DNA from: JAYZQT01 sp964412235
Lineage (GTDB): Bacteria > Pseudomonadota > Alphaproteobacteria > MPNO01 > UBA830
Direction of reading: 5' to 3'
NCBI GenBank assembly: GCA_964412235.1
Contig: CAYPNT010000057.1
Span: 1-18,686 of the forward strand
Length of the DNA: 18,686 nt
Shown here one piece after another: positions 7,933 through 15,484 of the stretch. The notes beneath the pieces were generated by a model. It had not been told where the DNA came from, did no database searches, and saw nothing but the letters and a program-made list of their open reading frames with translations. Made by a program: the position numbers and the translations under genes. Positions within the stretch are counted from its first letter, which is position 1. The number at the start of each line of letters is the position of its first letter.

Positions 7933-8811
7933 CTAGGTTTTTTCGGACATATACCAGTCAAGAATTTGTTCTCCAGTCATTACCACGACACCAGGCTTTT
8001 CAAGCATATATTCAAGAAGTTCCCTTACGTAGCGGATGCGATGTGGGGAGCCAGAAATATATGGATGTACTGCAAACGACATGATCCTGACGCTACCAGC
8101 CGATTCTTCATAAAGTGTGTCGAAATAGTCAATCGCACGCTCCTTGTAAACATGGGATCTTTGATTTTGGATTAATGACACTACGATATCGTGTATCTCA
8201 AAGTTGTATGGCAGTGAGATAATTTCGCCATGCTCGGTTTTGAGAGGTACTGGCTGGTCATCGAACGCCCAGTCACCGATGTACTCAAAGCCGGCTTTTT
8301 TCAAATAATCTAATGTTTCGAAAGTTTCGGTTAACCCTGGCCCAAACCAGCCTCGTGGCCGGTATCCTGTGAACTCTTCGATTGCGTTTACTGTTTTACG
8401 GATATTTTCTTCCTGGTTTTCAACGTTGTGCATGGGTATTTGTTCAAACGCGTGCGCATTGCATTCCCATCCCAATTCTAGACAGGCCTCGACTACCCGT
8501 GGGTACTCTGCGCAAACTCGGCCGTTCATTGTGACCGTGCCCGTTAGATTTAGTTCTGCGAATAGTTTCCGTAGTCTCCAGAAACCGACGCGCATACCGT
8601 ATTCATGCCACGACCAGTTGGGTATGTCGGGAATTAGCGTTTGGTGTTGTGGCGGTGGCAGGATAGTGCGCGCCATCGCGCGATCAATATTCCATACCTC
8701 GAGAGACATAAGCGGCCAAATAATTAATCGATCCCCGGAAGGGAGGCGTAGCGGTGGTCGATCGTCTATTGCCGAGAATGGCGTACGTTCATTTGGTTTC
8801 ATCGCCGCCAT
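7933..8811 (-). CDS. Polysaccharide deacetylase-fold protein (PuuE allantoinase-like)
   Basis: This 292-residue cytoplasmic protein has the NodB/polysaccharide-deacetylase barrel in the branch containing allantoinase PuuE and the Helicobacter HpPgdA type. The N-terminal DRPPLRLPSG and IIWPLMSLEVW segments correspond to motif 1, where the usual DD pair is replaced by E38 (LEVW). Motif 2 is WECNAHAFEQIPM (H120), motif 3 is YRPRGWFGPGL, and the C-terminal catalytic His is H249 in FAVHPYISG. No signal peptide or membrane segment is visible. The modified metal triad and cytosolic location argue for a ring-opening amidohydrolase or amide deacylase acting on a small molecule rather than on peptidoglycan or chitin. 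Start ATG 8811 has AAGGAAAA upstream. It converges on the solute-binding protein gene with a 22-base gap, and is divergent from the M17 peptidase. Confidence 0.85.
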   Translation of the reverse strand: MAAMKPNERTPFSAIDDRPPLRLPSGDRLIIWPLMSLEVWNIDRAMARTILPPPQHQTLIPDIPNWSWHEYGMRVGFWRLRKLFAELNLTGTVTMNGRVCAEYPRVVEACLELGWECNAHAFEQIPMHNVENQEENIRKTVNAIEEFTGYRPRGWFGPGLTETFETLDYLKKAGFEYIGDWAFDDQPVPLKTEHGEIISLPYNFEIHDIVVSLIQNQRSHVYKERAIDYFDTLYEESAGSVRIMSFAVHPYISGSPHRIRYVRELLEYMLEKPGVVVMTGEQILDWYMSEKT

Positions 8812-8934
8812 GCAATTTTCCTTTATTTCATAATAGACTTAGGGACTGCAGGGTTTACTCATTATCATTAGTTTGCACCGTACACAAAACCTATGAACCT
8901 GGCTCTACAGTCTTAAAATCCTATCCTCCAAGGA

Positions 8935-8963
8935 CTGACGCCTTGTCATATGTGCGCTATAGT
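8935..8963 (+). promoter_or_regulatory. Candidate sigma70 promoter for the M17 aminopeptidase
   Basis: CTGACG (8935-8940) and TATAGT (8958-8963) are separated by exactly 17 bases, with four of six and five of six consensus matches. Transcription would begin near 8970, just before the GAGGGAG ribosome binding site and the GTG start at 8986. This arrangement excludes the upstream in-frame ATG at 8950. The rest of the 174-base gap (8812-8985) holds the leader of the divergent deacetylase-fold gene, with a possible minus-strand -10 TATTAT at 8827-8832 lacking a good -35 partner. Confidence 0.4.
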
Positions 8964-8985
8964 GACGTGTGAGGGAGAATATTAC

Positions 8986-10365
8986 GTGACATTTAAGTTT
9001 CGAAATAAGGCGGACGCTAAAACAATACCGATTACACCGGTTGAAAAAGCGGTTTTTGCCGCGTGGTTAAAAAACGAACCCAAAGAAATAAAAAATTGGT
9101 TAAAATCTTCGGGTTTTTCGGCCAAACCGGGCGAAATTAGCCTTATCCCTGATGCGTCTGGAACGTTAACGCGTGTTATTTTTGGGGTTAAAAACCATGA
9201 CGGGCTATGGGATTACGCCGGGTTACCTAAAGCCTTACCAATTGGGTCTTTTAGTATAGACGCACGTATGGCGGGCGAAAGGGCCACAAATATGGCTATT
9301 GGTTGGGCGCTCGGGTGTTATCAGTTTGCAAAATATAAATCAGCAAAACCTCGAAAGGTGCCCACTTTAGTGTGGCCGGAAAATGCAGAGAAAGGCCGTG
9401 TTAAAGCAATGTATGATGCGGTCACTTTGGTTCGCGATCTCATCAATACGCCCGCAGACGATATGGGGCCTGCCGAATTAGCGGCGGCCACTCGAAGGCT
9501 CGGTAGAAAATTTAAAGCTGATGTTCGTGTAATTACAGGAAACAATCTCTTAAAACAAAACTATCCAACTATTCACGCGGTGGGTCGGGCAAGTGACGAC
9601 CCACCCAGACTAATAGATCTACGCTGGGGTAAAGATCATCACCCAAAAGTGTCGATTGTTGGAAAAGGTGTTTGTTTTGATACAGGAGGTCTTGACCTAA
9701 AACCTGCGGCCGGCATGTTGCGGATGAAGAAAGATATGGGCGGTGCTGCCCACGCCTTGGCACTTGCGAGCCTTATTATGGAACTCCGACTTCCGGTGCG
9801 TTTACGTGTGTTAGTGCCCGCAGTTGAAAATAATGTTTCGGGGAACGCATACCGTCCGTCGGATGTCATCAAAACGCGAAAGGGGATTACAGTAGAGGTC
9901 GGAAATACTGATGCAGAGGGCCGCCTGGTGATGTGTGATGCAATAGCGGCGGCTGATTTCGAAAAACCTGACATGATAATTGACTTTGCGACACTCACGG
10001 GCGCGGCGCGGGTAGCGTTGGGGACCGATCTTCCCGCCATGTTCACTAATACGGACGAACTTGCGGTAGAACTTGAGACTGCTGGGGTGGATGTCGACGA
10101 TGCGGTTTGGCGTCTACCTCTATGGAACCCATACCGTGGATTGCTGAAAAGTGAGGTGGCTGACATCAATAACGTTTCTGAAGGGGGTTTTGGGGGAGCA
10201 ATAACCGCCGCCCTTTATCTTCAAGAGTTCGTGTCTGATGGAACACCTTGGGCTCATTTTGATATTATGGCATGGAACACAAGAGCAAGGCCCGGACGTC
10301 CTATCGGCGGCGAGGCTCAATCGCTCCGTGCCGTTTTTGAAATGCTAGAGAGGCGTTATACATAA
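8986..10365 (+). CDS. M17 family leucyl aminopeptidase
   Basis: This 459-residue two-zinc exopeptidase releases N-terminal amino acids from peptides in the cytoplasm. All catalytic residues are present at the spacing of E. coli PepA: K227 and D232 in VGKGVCFDTGG, K239 in LDLKP, D250 in KKDMGG, and D309, E311 and R313 in NTDAEGRL. The N-terminal domain is shorter than in PepA, typical of alphaproteobacterial PepB-like versions. GTG 8986 is chosen over ATG 8950: GAGGGAG lies about 9 bases before it, a candidate promoter starts transcription between the two codons, and the length ahead of TIPITPVEKAVFAAWL fits relatives. The gene is monocistronic and convergent with a phosphatase gene 10 bases downstream. 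Confidence 0.93.
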   Translation: MTFKFRNKADAKTIPITPVEKAVFAAWLKNEPKEIKNWLKSSGFSAKPGEISLIPDASGTLTRVIFGVKNHDGLWDYAGLPKALPIGSFSIDARMAGERATNMAIGWALGCYQFAKYKSAKPRKVPTLVWPENAEKGRVKAMYDAVTLVRDLINTPADDMGPAELAAATRRLGRKFKADVRVITGNNLLKQNYPTIHAVGRASDDPPRLIDLRWGKDHHPKVSIVGKGVCFDTGGLDLKPAAGMLRMKKDMGGAAHALALASLIMELRLPVRLRVLVPAVENNVSGNAYRPSDVIKTRKGITVEVGNTDAEGRLVMCDAIAAADFEKPDMIIDFATLTGAARVALGTDLPAMFTNTDELAVELETAGVDVDDAVWRLPLWNPYRGLLKSEVADINNVSEGGFGGAITAALYLQEFVSDGTPWAHFDIMAWNTRARPGRPIGGEAQSLRAVFEMLERRYT

Positions 10366-10375
10366 AATTGGGCTG

Positions 10376-10852
10376 TTATTGTGCGAGCTTATCTTGGAGT
10401 TTGGTCAATAGTCCTTTGCCGGCATCTTCTATCATATTAAACACACGCTCAAAACCATCCTGTTGACCATAATAGGGATCTGGAACTTCCGTTATTTTAG
10501 TCACTGTCGCGTAGCTCATAAACATACCAAGGCGTTCGAGCAGGGGTTCAGGACAGCGCTGTTTCAAGTGTTGGAAATGACTATTATCCATCGCAAGTAT
10601 TAAATCAAAAGCTTCAAAATCAATTAGTTCTATTGCGCGCGCCCTTTGTCCACTGATGTCTACGCCATGCTGTTTCGCGGTTTCAGTGGAGCGTAGATCC
10701 GGTGGGTCACCGACGTGCCAAGTACCAATACCCGCAGAGTCTATTTTAATGTGTTCAGTTAAGCCACGTTCATTAGCGAGCTTTCGCAAAACACCTTCGG
10801 CAGTCGGTGACCGGCAAATATTGCCTGTACAAACAAATAATACACAGAACAT
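10376..10852 (-). CDS. Low-molecular-weight protein tyrosine phosphatase
   Basis: This 158-residue cytosolic phosphatase hydrolyses phosphotyrosine through a cysteinyl-phosphate intermediate. The P-loop VCTGNICRS near the N-terminus supplies the nucleophile C8 and the phosphate-binding R14 (C-x5-R), followed by Ser15. The general acid loop is PDPYYG with D125. Length and motif order are fully typical of the arsenate reductase-like LMW-PTP family. Start ATG 10852 puts the P-loop immediately after the first strand, as is usual. The gene is convergent with the aminopeptidase and divergent from the uracil-DNA glycosylase, with only 58 bases between the two starts. Its substrate is unknown; no partner tyrosine kinase or capsule genes are visible. 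Confidence 0.95.
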   Translation of the reverse strand: MFCVLFVCTGNICRSPTAEGVLRKLANERGLTEHIKIDSAGIGTWHVGDPPDLRSTETAKQHGVDISGQRARAIELIDFEAFDLILAMDNSHFQHLKQRCPEPLLERLGMFMSYATVTKITEVPDPYYGQQDGFERVFNMIEDAGKGLLTKLQDKLAQ

Positions 10853-10910
10853 GCATGGCCTCGCTGTTTTTCTCTAGCGTATAGTACTTATAGTTTACCT
10901 AGAAGGTGTC

Positions 10911-11498
10911 ATGTCTCAGGCGATCCAGGAACTGTTTAAAGAAGTACGGGATTGTACTTATTGTGATAGCACCTTACCCATGGGTCCACGACCGATTGTC
11001 CGGGGAGAAACAGGTGCTCGGATATGTATCATTGGACAAGCACCCGGTATCAAAGTGCATAAGAGTGGAGTGCCTTGGGCTGATCAAAGCGGAAAGCGGT
11101 TGCGTAAATGGCTGCAGGTGGACGAAGAAACATTTTATAACGAAAACCTTATAGCGATTATTCCAATGGGCTTTTGTTATCCGGGTACGATGGAAAACGG
11201 CGCAGATTACCCGCCTCCAGAGGAATGTGCACCGCTCTGGCACGCCACTATTTTTGATGTATTAAACAAAATTGAATTCACGTTGCTCGTTGGATCATAT
11301 GCCCAAGCCTATTATCTTAGGGATAAGCGGAAAAAATCACTGACGGAAACTGTTCGCGCTTGGCAGGAATATCTTCCAAAATTCTGTCCAATCCCTCATC
11401 CAAGTTGGCGCACTAGAAGTTGGCAGAAAAACAACATGTGGTTTGATGAGGAAGTCTTGCCTGACCTTCGAACCCGAGTGCACAATTTATTACGATGA
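10911..11498 (+). CDS. Uracil-DNA glycosylase superfamily protein, [4Fe-4S]-type
   Basis: This 195-residue protein is in the uracil-DNA glycosylase superfamily, whose members excise uracil from DNA to begin base excision repair. Motif 1 is IIGQAPG (residues 40-46) followed by the substrate-loop segment VPWADQSGKRLRKWL, and motif 2 is PHPSWR (H163, S165). Four cysteines, C15-x2-C18, C89 (GFCYPG) and C106 (EECAPLW), are spaced like the iron-sulfur ligands of family 4/5 enzymes, so a [4Fe-4S] cluster is likely. ATG 10911 is preceded by AGAAGG. Its last four bases overlap the start of an EamA transporter gene (ATGA), so the repair gene and two transporters are translationally coupled. No damage-response operator (LexA box) is evident upstream. 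Confidence 0.92.
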   Translation: MSQAIQELFKEVRDCTYCDSTLPMGPRPIVRGETGARICIIGQAPGIKVHKSGVPWADQSGKRLRKWLQVDEETFYNENLIAIIPMGFCYPGTMENGADYPPPEECAPLWHATIFDVLNKIEFTLLVGSYAQAYYLRDKRKKSLTETVRAWQEYLPKFCPIPHPSWRTRSWQKNNMWFDEEVLPDLRTRVHNLLR

Positions 11499-12406
11499 AG
11501 TTAATCTCTGCGTATTTAGAGTTACCGGCCCCATCGCGGGCTATGCTGCTAATGACCATGTCTGCGCTCTCTTATGCTATGACCTTTGCGAGTGTGCGCG
11601 AACTATCCGAGACCTTTTCCGTATATCAGCTTGTGATGTTTCGTGCTGCCATTGGCACTGCCGTTATGATGCCCTGGCTATTTCGGTCAGGCCTTTTCGT
11701 ATTGCGCACCGGACAATGGAAACTTTATGGCTTGAGAGCCGTTACTGTTTATAGCGGAAACCTTTGCTGGTTTTATGCTTTGGCAAAAATGGCGCTCGCG
11801 GATGCTACCGCATTGTCATTTCTTATGCCCTTATTTGCAGCTTTGATACTTGCCTTTTGGATGCGAGAGCAACTGTCTGGACCCCGCTTGCTCGCATTAC
11901 TATTGGGGATGGCTGGGGCATTTGTTATAATACGCCCAGGTTTCACCGAGGTTGGTTTAGCGACAATATGTATGTTGTATACTGCAGTTGCATACGGTGC
12001 AGTGACAGCTATTACTCGCGTGCTTACCTATAGGGACGACCCGACGCTTGTTGTATTTTTTCTTTTTGCTTTGAACTTGCCACTATCGCTTGGACCAGGA
12101 ATTTACCATTGGAAATCCCCCTCGTTTTCAGAGTGGGCTCTCATTGCTGTCTTCGCTCTGCTTTCTCTCTACTCGCAGATCTTCATGACCCGAGCGCTTG
12201 CTCTAGCCGAGGCCATAGTCGTGATGCCTAGTTTCTATTTACAATTGCCCGTCGCCGCTGGGCTGGGGTTTCTATTATTCGACCAAATCCCAGAAATTTG
12301 GATACTTCCAGGTGCTGTACTAATAATCAGCGGTAGCTACTATTCGCTGTGGATTGAGACGCGTAAACGGAAAATGCGTGAGAACACCACTCTGGTTGAT
12401 CAATGA
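11495..12406 (+). CDS. EamA/DMT superfamily transporter 1
   Basis: This 303-residue inner-membrane protein has two EamA repeats, about residues 15-145 and 155-290, giving about ten membrane helices. Characteristic pieces are FSVYQLVMFRAAIGTAVMMP in helix 2, the ALADATALSFLMPLFAAL segment in helix 4, and FVIIRPGF closing the first repeat. The C-terminus ends FDQIPEIWILPGAVLIISG, then a basic cytoplasmic tail. The gene begins inside the uracil-DNA glycosylase stop and its own stop overlaps the start of the next transporter. It most resembles transporter 2 (shared IYHW and YLQLPVAAGLGFL-type segments). Family members export or import metabolites, amino acids, nucleosides or cofactors; the substrate cannot be inferred. 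Confidence 0.92.
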   Translation: MKLISAYLELPAPSRAMLLMTMSALSYAMTFASVRELSETFSVYQLVMFRAAIGTAVMMPWLFRSGLFVLRTGQWKLYGLRAVTVYSGNLCWFYALAKMALADATALSFLMPLFAALILAFWMREQLSGPRLLALLLGMAGAFVIIRPGFTEVGLATICMLYTAVAYGAVTAITRVLTYRDDPTLVVFFLFALNLPLSLGPGIYHWKSPSFSEWALIAVFALLSLYSQIFMTRALALAEAIVVMPSFYLQLPVAAGLGFLLFDQIPEIWILPGAVLIISGSYYSLWIETRKRKMRENTTLVDQ

Positions 12407-13263
12407 GTAGGCAAAAAATTTCCCCCCAATTCATCGGTCTTTTGTGGATGACCGGAACCGCATTTTGCTATGCAACCAGCTATGTGGTCATGGGCCTCCT
12501 TACCCATGATATGAACATATACGTGGTTACGTTCCTGCGGTGTGTAATCGGGTGCGCTTTTCTTGGGCCGTGGATACTTATGACGCGGCCACGTACGATT
12601 TTTGTAACACGTTGGAACATTTATTTTGTGCGTTCATTGGCGGCCTACGCTGCGATGCTATTCACAATTTATGGAGTTGCCAATGTGGCCGTAGCAGATA
12701 TTACAGCGCTCATAATGGCCTCTCCTCTTTTCACTGTACTTTTTGCTGCTGTTTTTTTAAGGGAACGCGTCGGTATCCACCGTTGGGCAGCACTCTTGGT
12801 CGCAGGCGCTGGGGCCTTATTGATTATTCGGCCGGGTTACACTGAACTTACACTTGCTAGTTTTGCGGGCCTATTGGCGGCGTTTGGTTACGGAATTGCA
12901 AATGTGGGTACTAAAGCTTTGACCGACACTGACCATCCTGATGCGGTAGCGTTCTGGCTGTACGCTTTAGTCGTCCCGTTGTCTGCGGTTCCCGCTATTT
13001 ACCACTGGACAACCCCTGCATTAGACACACTTCCTCTTTTAATTTTTCTGGGGTTACTGACAATGCTGTCCCAATATTGTATGGGCCGATCGTTTCGGCT
13101 CGCCGATACCAGCGTTGTTTTGCCCGCGCATTATCTGCAAATGCCATTTGCTGCGGGGCTTGCATTTCTTGTTTTATCACAGGTGCCATCTGTGTGGGTT
13201 TGGCCCGGAGCTTTAATCATTGCGGCGAGTGCCTATTATACGGTCGCTCGGGAGGGCCGCTAA
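12403..13263 (+). CDS. EamA/DMT superfamily transporter 2
   Basis: This 286-residue membrane protein has the same ten-helix, two-repeat EamA design and shares its closest visible similarity with the upstream transporter. Matching segments are NIYVVTFLRCVIGCAFLGP, VAVADITALIMASPLFTVLF, ALLIIRPGYTE and AIYHW, and YLQMPFAAGLAFLVL before the final SQVPSVWVWPGALIIAAS. The start ATG overlaps the previous stop (ATGA, 12403-12406), so the two transporters are made from one message and could act as a hetero-oligomer, although most DMT proteins work alone or as homodimers. A possible terminator lies about 40 bases downstream. The C-terminus is short, ending a few residues after the last helix. Confidence 0.92.
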   Translation: MSRQKISPQFIGLLWMTGTAFCYATSYVVMGLLTHDMNIYVVTFLRCVIGCAFLGPWILMTRPRTIFVTRWNIYFVRSLAAYAAMLFTIYGVANVAVADITALIMASPLFTVLFAAVFLRERVGIHRWAALLVAGAGALLIIRPGYTELTLASFAGLLAAFGYGIANVGTKALTDTDHPDAVAFWLYALVVPLSAVPAIYHWTTPALDTLPLLIFLGLLTMLSQYCMGRSFRLADTSVVLPAHYLQMPFAAGLAFLVLSQVPSVWVWPGALIIAASAYYTVAREGR

Positions 13264-13304
13264 AATAGGGATTAAAAAAATATATCATAGGTTTTCGAGG
13301 GACG

Positions 13305-13331
13305 TGGCGGGGTAACTTGTCGCCGATTTTT
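13305..13331 (+). terminator. Weak candidate terminator after the glycosylase-transporter operon
   Basis: TGGCGG (13305-13310) can pair with TCGCCG (13320-13325) using two G-U pairs, over a nine-base loop, followed after one A by five T. It lies 42 bases past the second transporter stop and before the pterin dehydratase gene. The stem is short, so this is tentative. The rest of the 147-base gap shows no recognisable element apart from the AGGAG site of the next gene. Confidence 0.3.
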
Positions 13332-13410
13332 AAAGTCAACGGTTGGTATAAATGCTTCTTGACCTGTTCACTCCCCCTGTAGAGTCTTTTCTTGTTATAG
13401 GAGACATTTA

Positions 13411-13716
13411 ATGACTGAGAAATTGCGAGGTCGGGCTCGGACTAAGGCCTTGGCCTCCTTAAAAAACTGGAAAAAAGTGCGGGACCGGGATGCTATTCGA
13501 AAGGCATATGGTTTTCGTAATTTTAATGAAGCTTTTGGCTTCATGACCCGCGTTGCTTTGAAGGCGGATCAGATTGATCATCATCCTGAGTGGTCAAACG
13601 TATATAGCCGGGTGGATATTTTGCTGACGACACATGACGCTGGGGGCATAACGGAGAAAGATGTATTGCTCGCTAAATTTATAGACTCTATTGCTGGTCG
13701 AAGGGCGGTTAGCTAG
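13411..13716 (+). CDS. phhB: Pterin-4a-carbinolamine dehydratase
   Basis: This 101-residue protein is a complete pterin-4a-carbinolamine dehydratase (PCD/DCoH family). The enzyme dehydrates 4a-hydroxytetrahydropterin formed by aromatic amino acid hydroxylases, allowing recycling of the cofactor. The signature DHHPEWSNVYSRVDILLTTH contains H57 and H58, and the third catalytic His is H75 in THDAGG, all at the spacing of the human enzyme. Length is typical. ATG 13411 has AGGAG 7 bases upstream. No phenylalanine hydroxylase gene is in the window, so its partner lies elsewhere, or it serves another pterin role. Its stop overlaps by eight bases the stop of the leftward transporter at 13709. Confidence 0.95.
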   Translation: MTEKLRGRARTKALASLKNWKKVRDRDAIRKAYGFRNFNEAFGFMTRVALKADQIDHHPEWSNVYSRVDILLTTHDAGGITEKDVLLAKFIDSIAGRRAVS

Positions 13717-13727
13717 CCGTTTTTTTT
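13706..13727 (+). terminator. Intrinsic terminator built over the phhB stop codon
   Basis: CGGTT (13706-13710) pairs with AGCCG (13715-13719) across an AGCT loop, with one G-U pair, followed immediately by eight T (13720-13727). The stem contains the stop codon of the pterin dehydratase, and the same bases encode the C-terminus of the convergent transporter on the other strand. The stem is short but the T-run is strong. Confidence 0.45.
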
Positions 13728-14599
13728 CGGGCCTCGTGGCGTGTTATGTAAAGCGTCGCTGAAACAATGACTATTGCGCCTATTCCCGTCCAAATGTCAG
13801 GAATTTCGGTAAAAATCAAATATCCGGCGGCCGCAGCGAAGACGAGGCGGATATATTCCATCGTCCCCATCAAACTCGATTCTCCCACTGAAAAACCACG
13901 AACAAAAAAGTTCATGCCGATTGCGGTAAATGCCGCAATTAAGAAAAGTTGCAGCCATTCTTCTGGTGTTGGGTGCACCCAGACATAAGCGGCAGGACCA
14001 GCAAAAATTATTGCACCAAAAATATGATACCAAAAAAGGATCGTCCCGGGCGGATCATCCCGTCCAAGAACACGTATAATAATCAAGCCCCAGGCAAATA
14101 GAAACGCGGTAAACAACGCGACAAACCAGGCAATATCAATTTCGCTCCCGAACGGGCGCATCATAATTATGACGCCTAAAAATCCGACAATAGTGGCACC
14201 CCATCTCTGCAATTCCACGAATTCCTTTAGTACAAAGATAGCGAGAATTGTTAGAAAAAGTGGTCGCGTAAATGTCATCGCTGTGGCATCGGCAAGGTTT
14301 AGGTGTATTACCGCGTAGAAAATCCCTGCCTGGCCGATTGACGCTATAATGGCACGAAACAGATGTAGCTTGAGCCTTTTCGTTTTGAGTTTTACGGGCC
14401 CTGTCCGGATAAATAATGGGGCCAATAAAATAAATCCGACGACGTAGCGAAAAATCGCCATTTGCGCTGGGTGAATATTCTGACCTGCAAACTTTACAGT
14501 AATATCGGTCAATACGAAGAACACGGTCCCCAGGACAATAAAGATTGCGCCCCGCAGATTGGGCGGCAACGACCGAAACCACACTAGAATCTTGTTCAT
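13709..14599 (-). CDS. EamA/DMT superfamily transporter 3
   Basis: This 296-residue, ten-helix EamA transporter is the last gene of a leftward run of four. Recognisable segments are IHPAQMAIFRYVVGFILLAP, NLADATAMTFTRPLFLTIL, a first-repeat end in VIIMMRPFG, and FTEIPDIWTGIGAIVIVSA near the C-terminus. It differs from the other leftward copies in carrying MEYIRL instead of the FTRL motif in the second repeat, so it may differ in substrate. The start ATG 14599 overlaps the preceding gene's stop (ATGA, 14596-14599) and gives an N-terminus MNKILVWFRSLPPNLRGAIF that matches its sisters; the frame is open further upstream to 14719 but that part lies inside the neighbour. Its 3' end overlaps convergent phhB by eight bases. 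Confidence 0.92.
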   Translation of the reverse strand: MNKILVWFRSLPPNLRGAIFIVLGTVFFVLTDITVKFAGQNIHPAQMAIFRYVVGFILLAPLFIRTGPVKLKTKRLKLHLFRAIIASIGQAGIFYAVIHLNLADATAMTFTRPLFLTILAIFVLKEFVELQRWGATIVGFLGVIIMMRPFGSEIDIAWFVALFTAFLFAWGLIIIRVLGRDDPPGTILFWYHIFGAIIFAGPAAYVWVHPTPEEWLQLFLIAAFTAIGMNFFVRGFSVGESSLMGTMEYIRLVFAAAAGYLIFTEIPDIWTGIGAIVIVSATLYITRHEARKKTAS

Positions 14600-15474
14600 G
14601 GCCGCTTTTGTCCTTGACGCGTTAGCCATATTGAAGCCGCAAAGATTATCATTCCTCCAACCCAGGTCCAAATATCGGGGAATTCGGCAAACACGATCCA
14701 TCCGAGCAGCGCTGCCCAAATCAAACGGGTGAAATTAAAAGGCATCGCAATCGAGATGTCAGCTGCTTGTATACCCCTGTTATAGGTTCGTTGCAGAATT
14801 AAGCTCATAAATCCAATTAAAATAAAAAGACCCCACTCCTGCGCGTTTGGAGTTTGCCATACATAAATTGTGGGTATCAGAAGGATGCCAGTCTGCGTGA
14901 TAAATAACCATGCGGCGATAGTGTCTGGTGAGTCTCTGCGGACCAAGGTTTTTATGAGGATGGATACTAAGGCCCCAGTGAGGGCCGAACCAAGTGCAAA
15001 CGCGGTCCCTAAATTAAATTCGGCAAAGCCCGGCCGAATGACGATGAGAGCACCAATAAAACCCATACCTATAGCCAACCAACGGTTTCGCCCGATAACT
15101 TCACCAAGGACCAGGCCCGCTATCGCAGCACCGAGGACGGGTTGAAGAAAGTTGATTGCAGACATGTCTGCTATAGGAATAAGGGCGACTGCTGCGAACA
15201 AGAGGGTAACGTTTGCTGAAGACAAAAATCCGCGAAGTAGATGTCGCGGAAATTGTCTGGTTCGTAGCGCTCCCATACCCATCTTTATTAGCCACGGCAA
15301 CATGAACAACATCGCGAACGCATTTCGCAAAAATGCTATCTGAAAGACGTCGATATCCGGCGCAAGGTATCGCCCGATTGCAATCGATACAACGTACGTG
15401 ACGGCGGAAATACACATCCAGATCCCTGATTTAAGCGGTCCCGGAAGTGCCTCGATCGACCAATTTTTCTGCAT
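14596..15474 (-). CDS. EamA/DMT superfamily transporter 4
   Basis: This 292-residue membrane protein has two EamA repeats. Its N-terminus MQKNWSIEALPGPLKSGIW aligns with the other leftward copies, which fixes ATG 15474 over a longer frame extending to 15564 inside the upstream gene. Conserved segments include DVFQIAFLRNAFAMLFMLPW, PIADMSAINFLQPVLGA, ALIVIRPGF, and the FTRL motif in MPFNFTRLIW, then AEFPDIWTWVGGMIIFAAS. The upstream stop is 10 bases before its start; AGGAT lies within the upstream stop region but is far from the ATG, so reinitiation is probable. It is closest in the second repeat to transporters 5 and 6. Substrate unknown. Confidence 0.92.
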   Translation of the reverse strand: MQKNWSIEALPGPLKSGIWMCISAVTYVVSIAIGRYLAPDIDVFQIAFLRNAFAMLFMLPWLIKMGMGALRTRQFPRHLLRGFLSSANVTLLFAAVALIPIADMSAINFLQPVLGAAIAGLVLGEVIGRNRWLAIGMGFIGALIVIRPGFAEFNLGTAFALGSALTGALVSILIKTLVRRDSPDTIAAWLFITQTGILLIPTIYVWQTPNAQEWGLFILIGFMSLILQRTYNRGIQAADISIAMPFNFTRLIWAALLGWIVFAEFPDIWTWVGGMIIFAASIWLTRQGQKRP

Positions 15475-15484
15475 TCTTGTCGAT

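Noticed and set aside
9639..10169. Minus-strand ORF of 176 codons
   Set aside because: It is antisense to the catalytic core of the M17 aminopeptidase and is serine-rich, typical of a shadow frame.
10880..10894. Two TATAGT boxes between phosphatase and glycosylase genes
   Set aside because: Neither has a -35 partner at normal spacing, so promoter assignment would be guesswork.
14136..14582. Minus-strand ORF of 148 codons
   Set aside because: It overlaps transporter 3 in a different frame and has no family signature.
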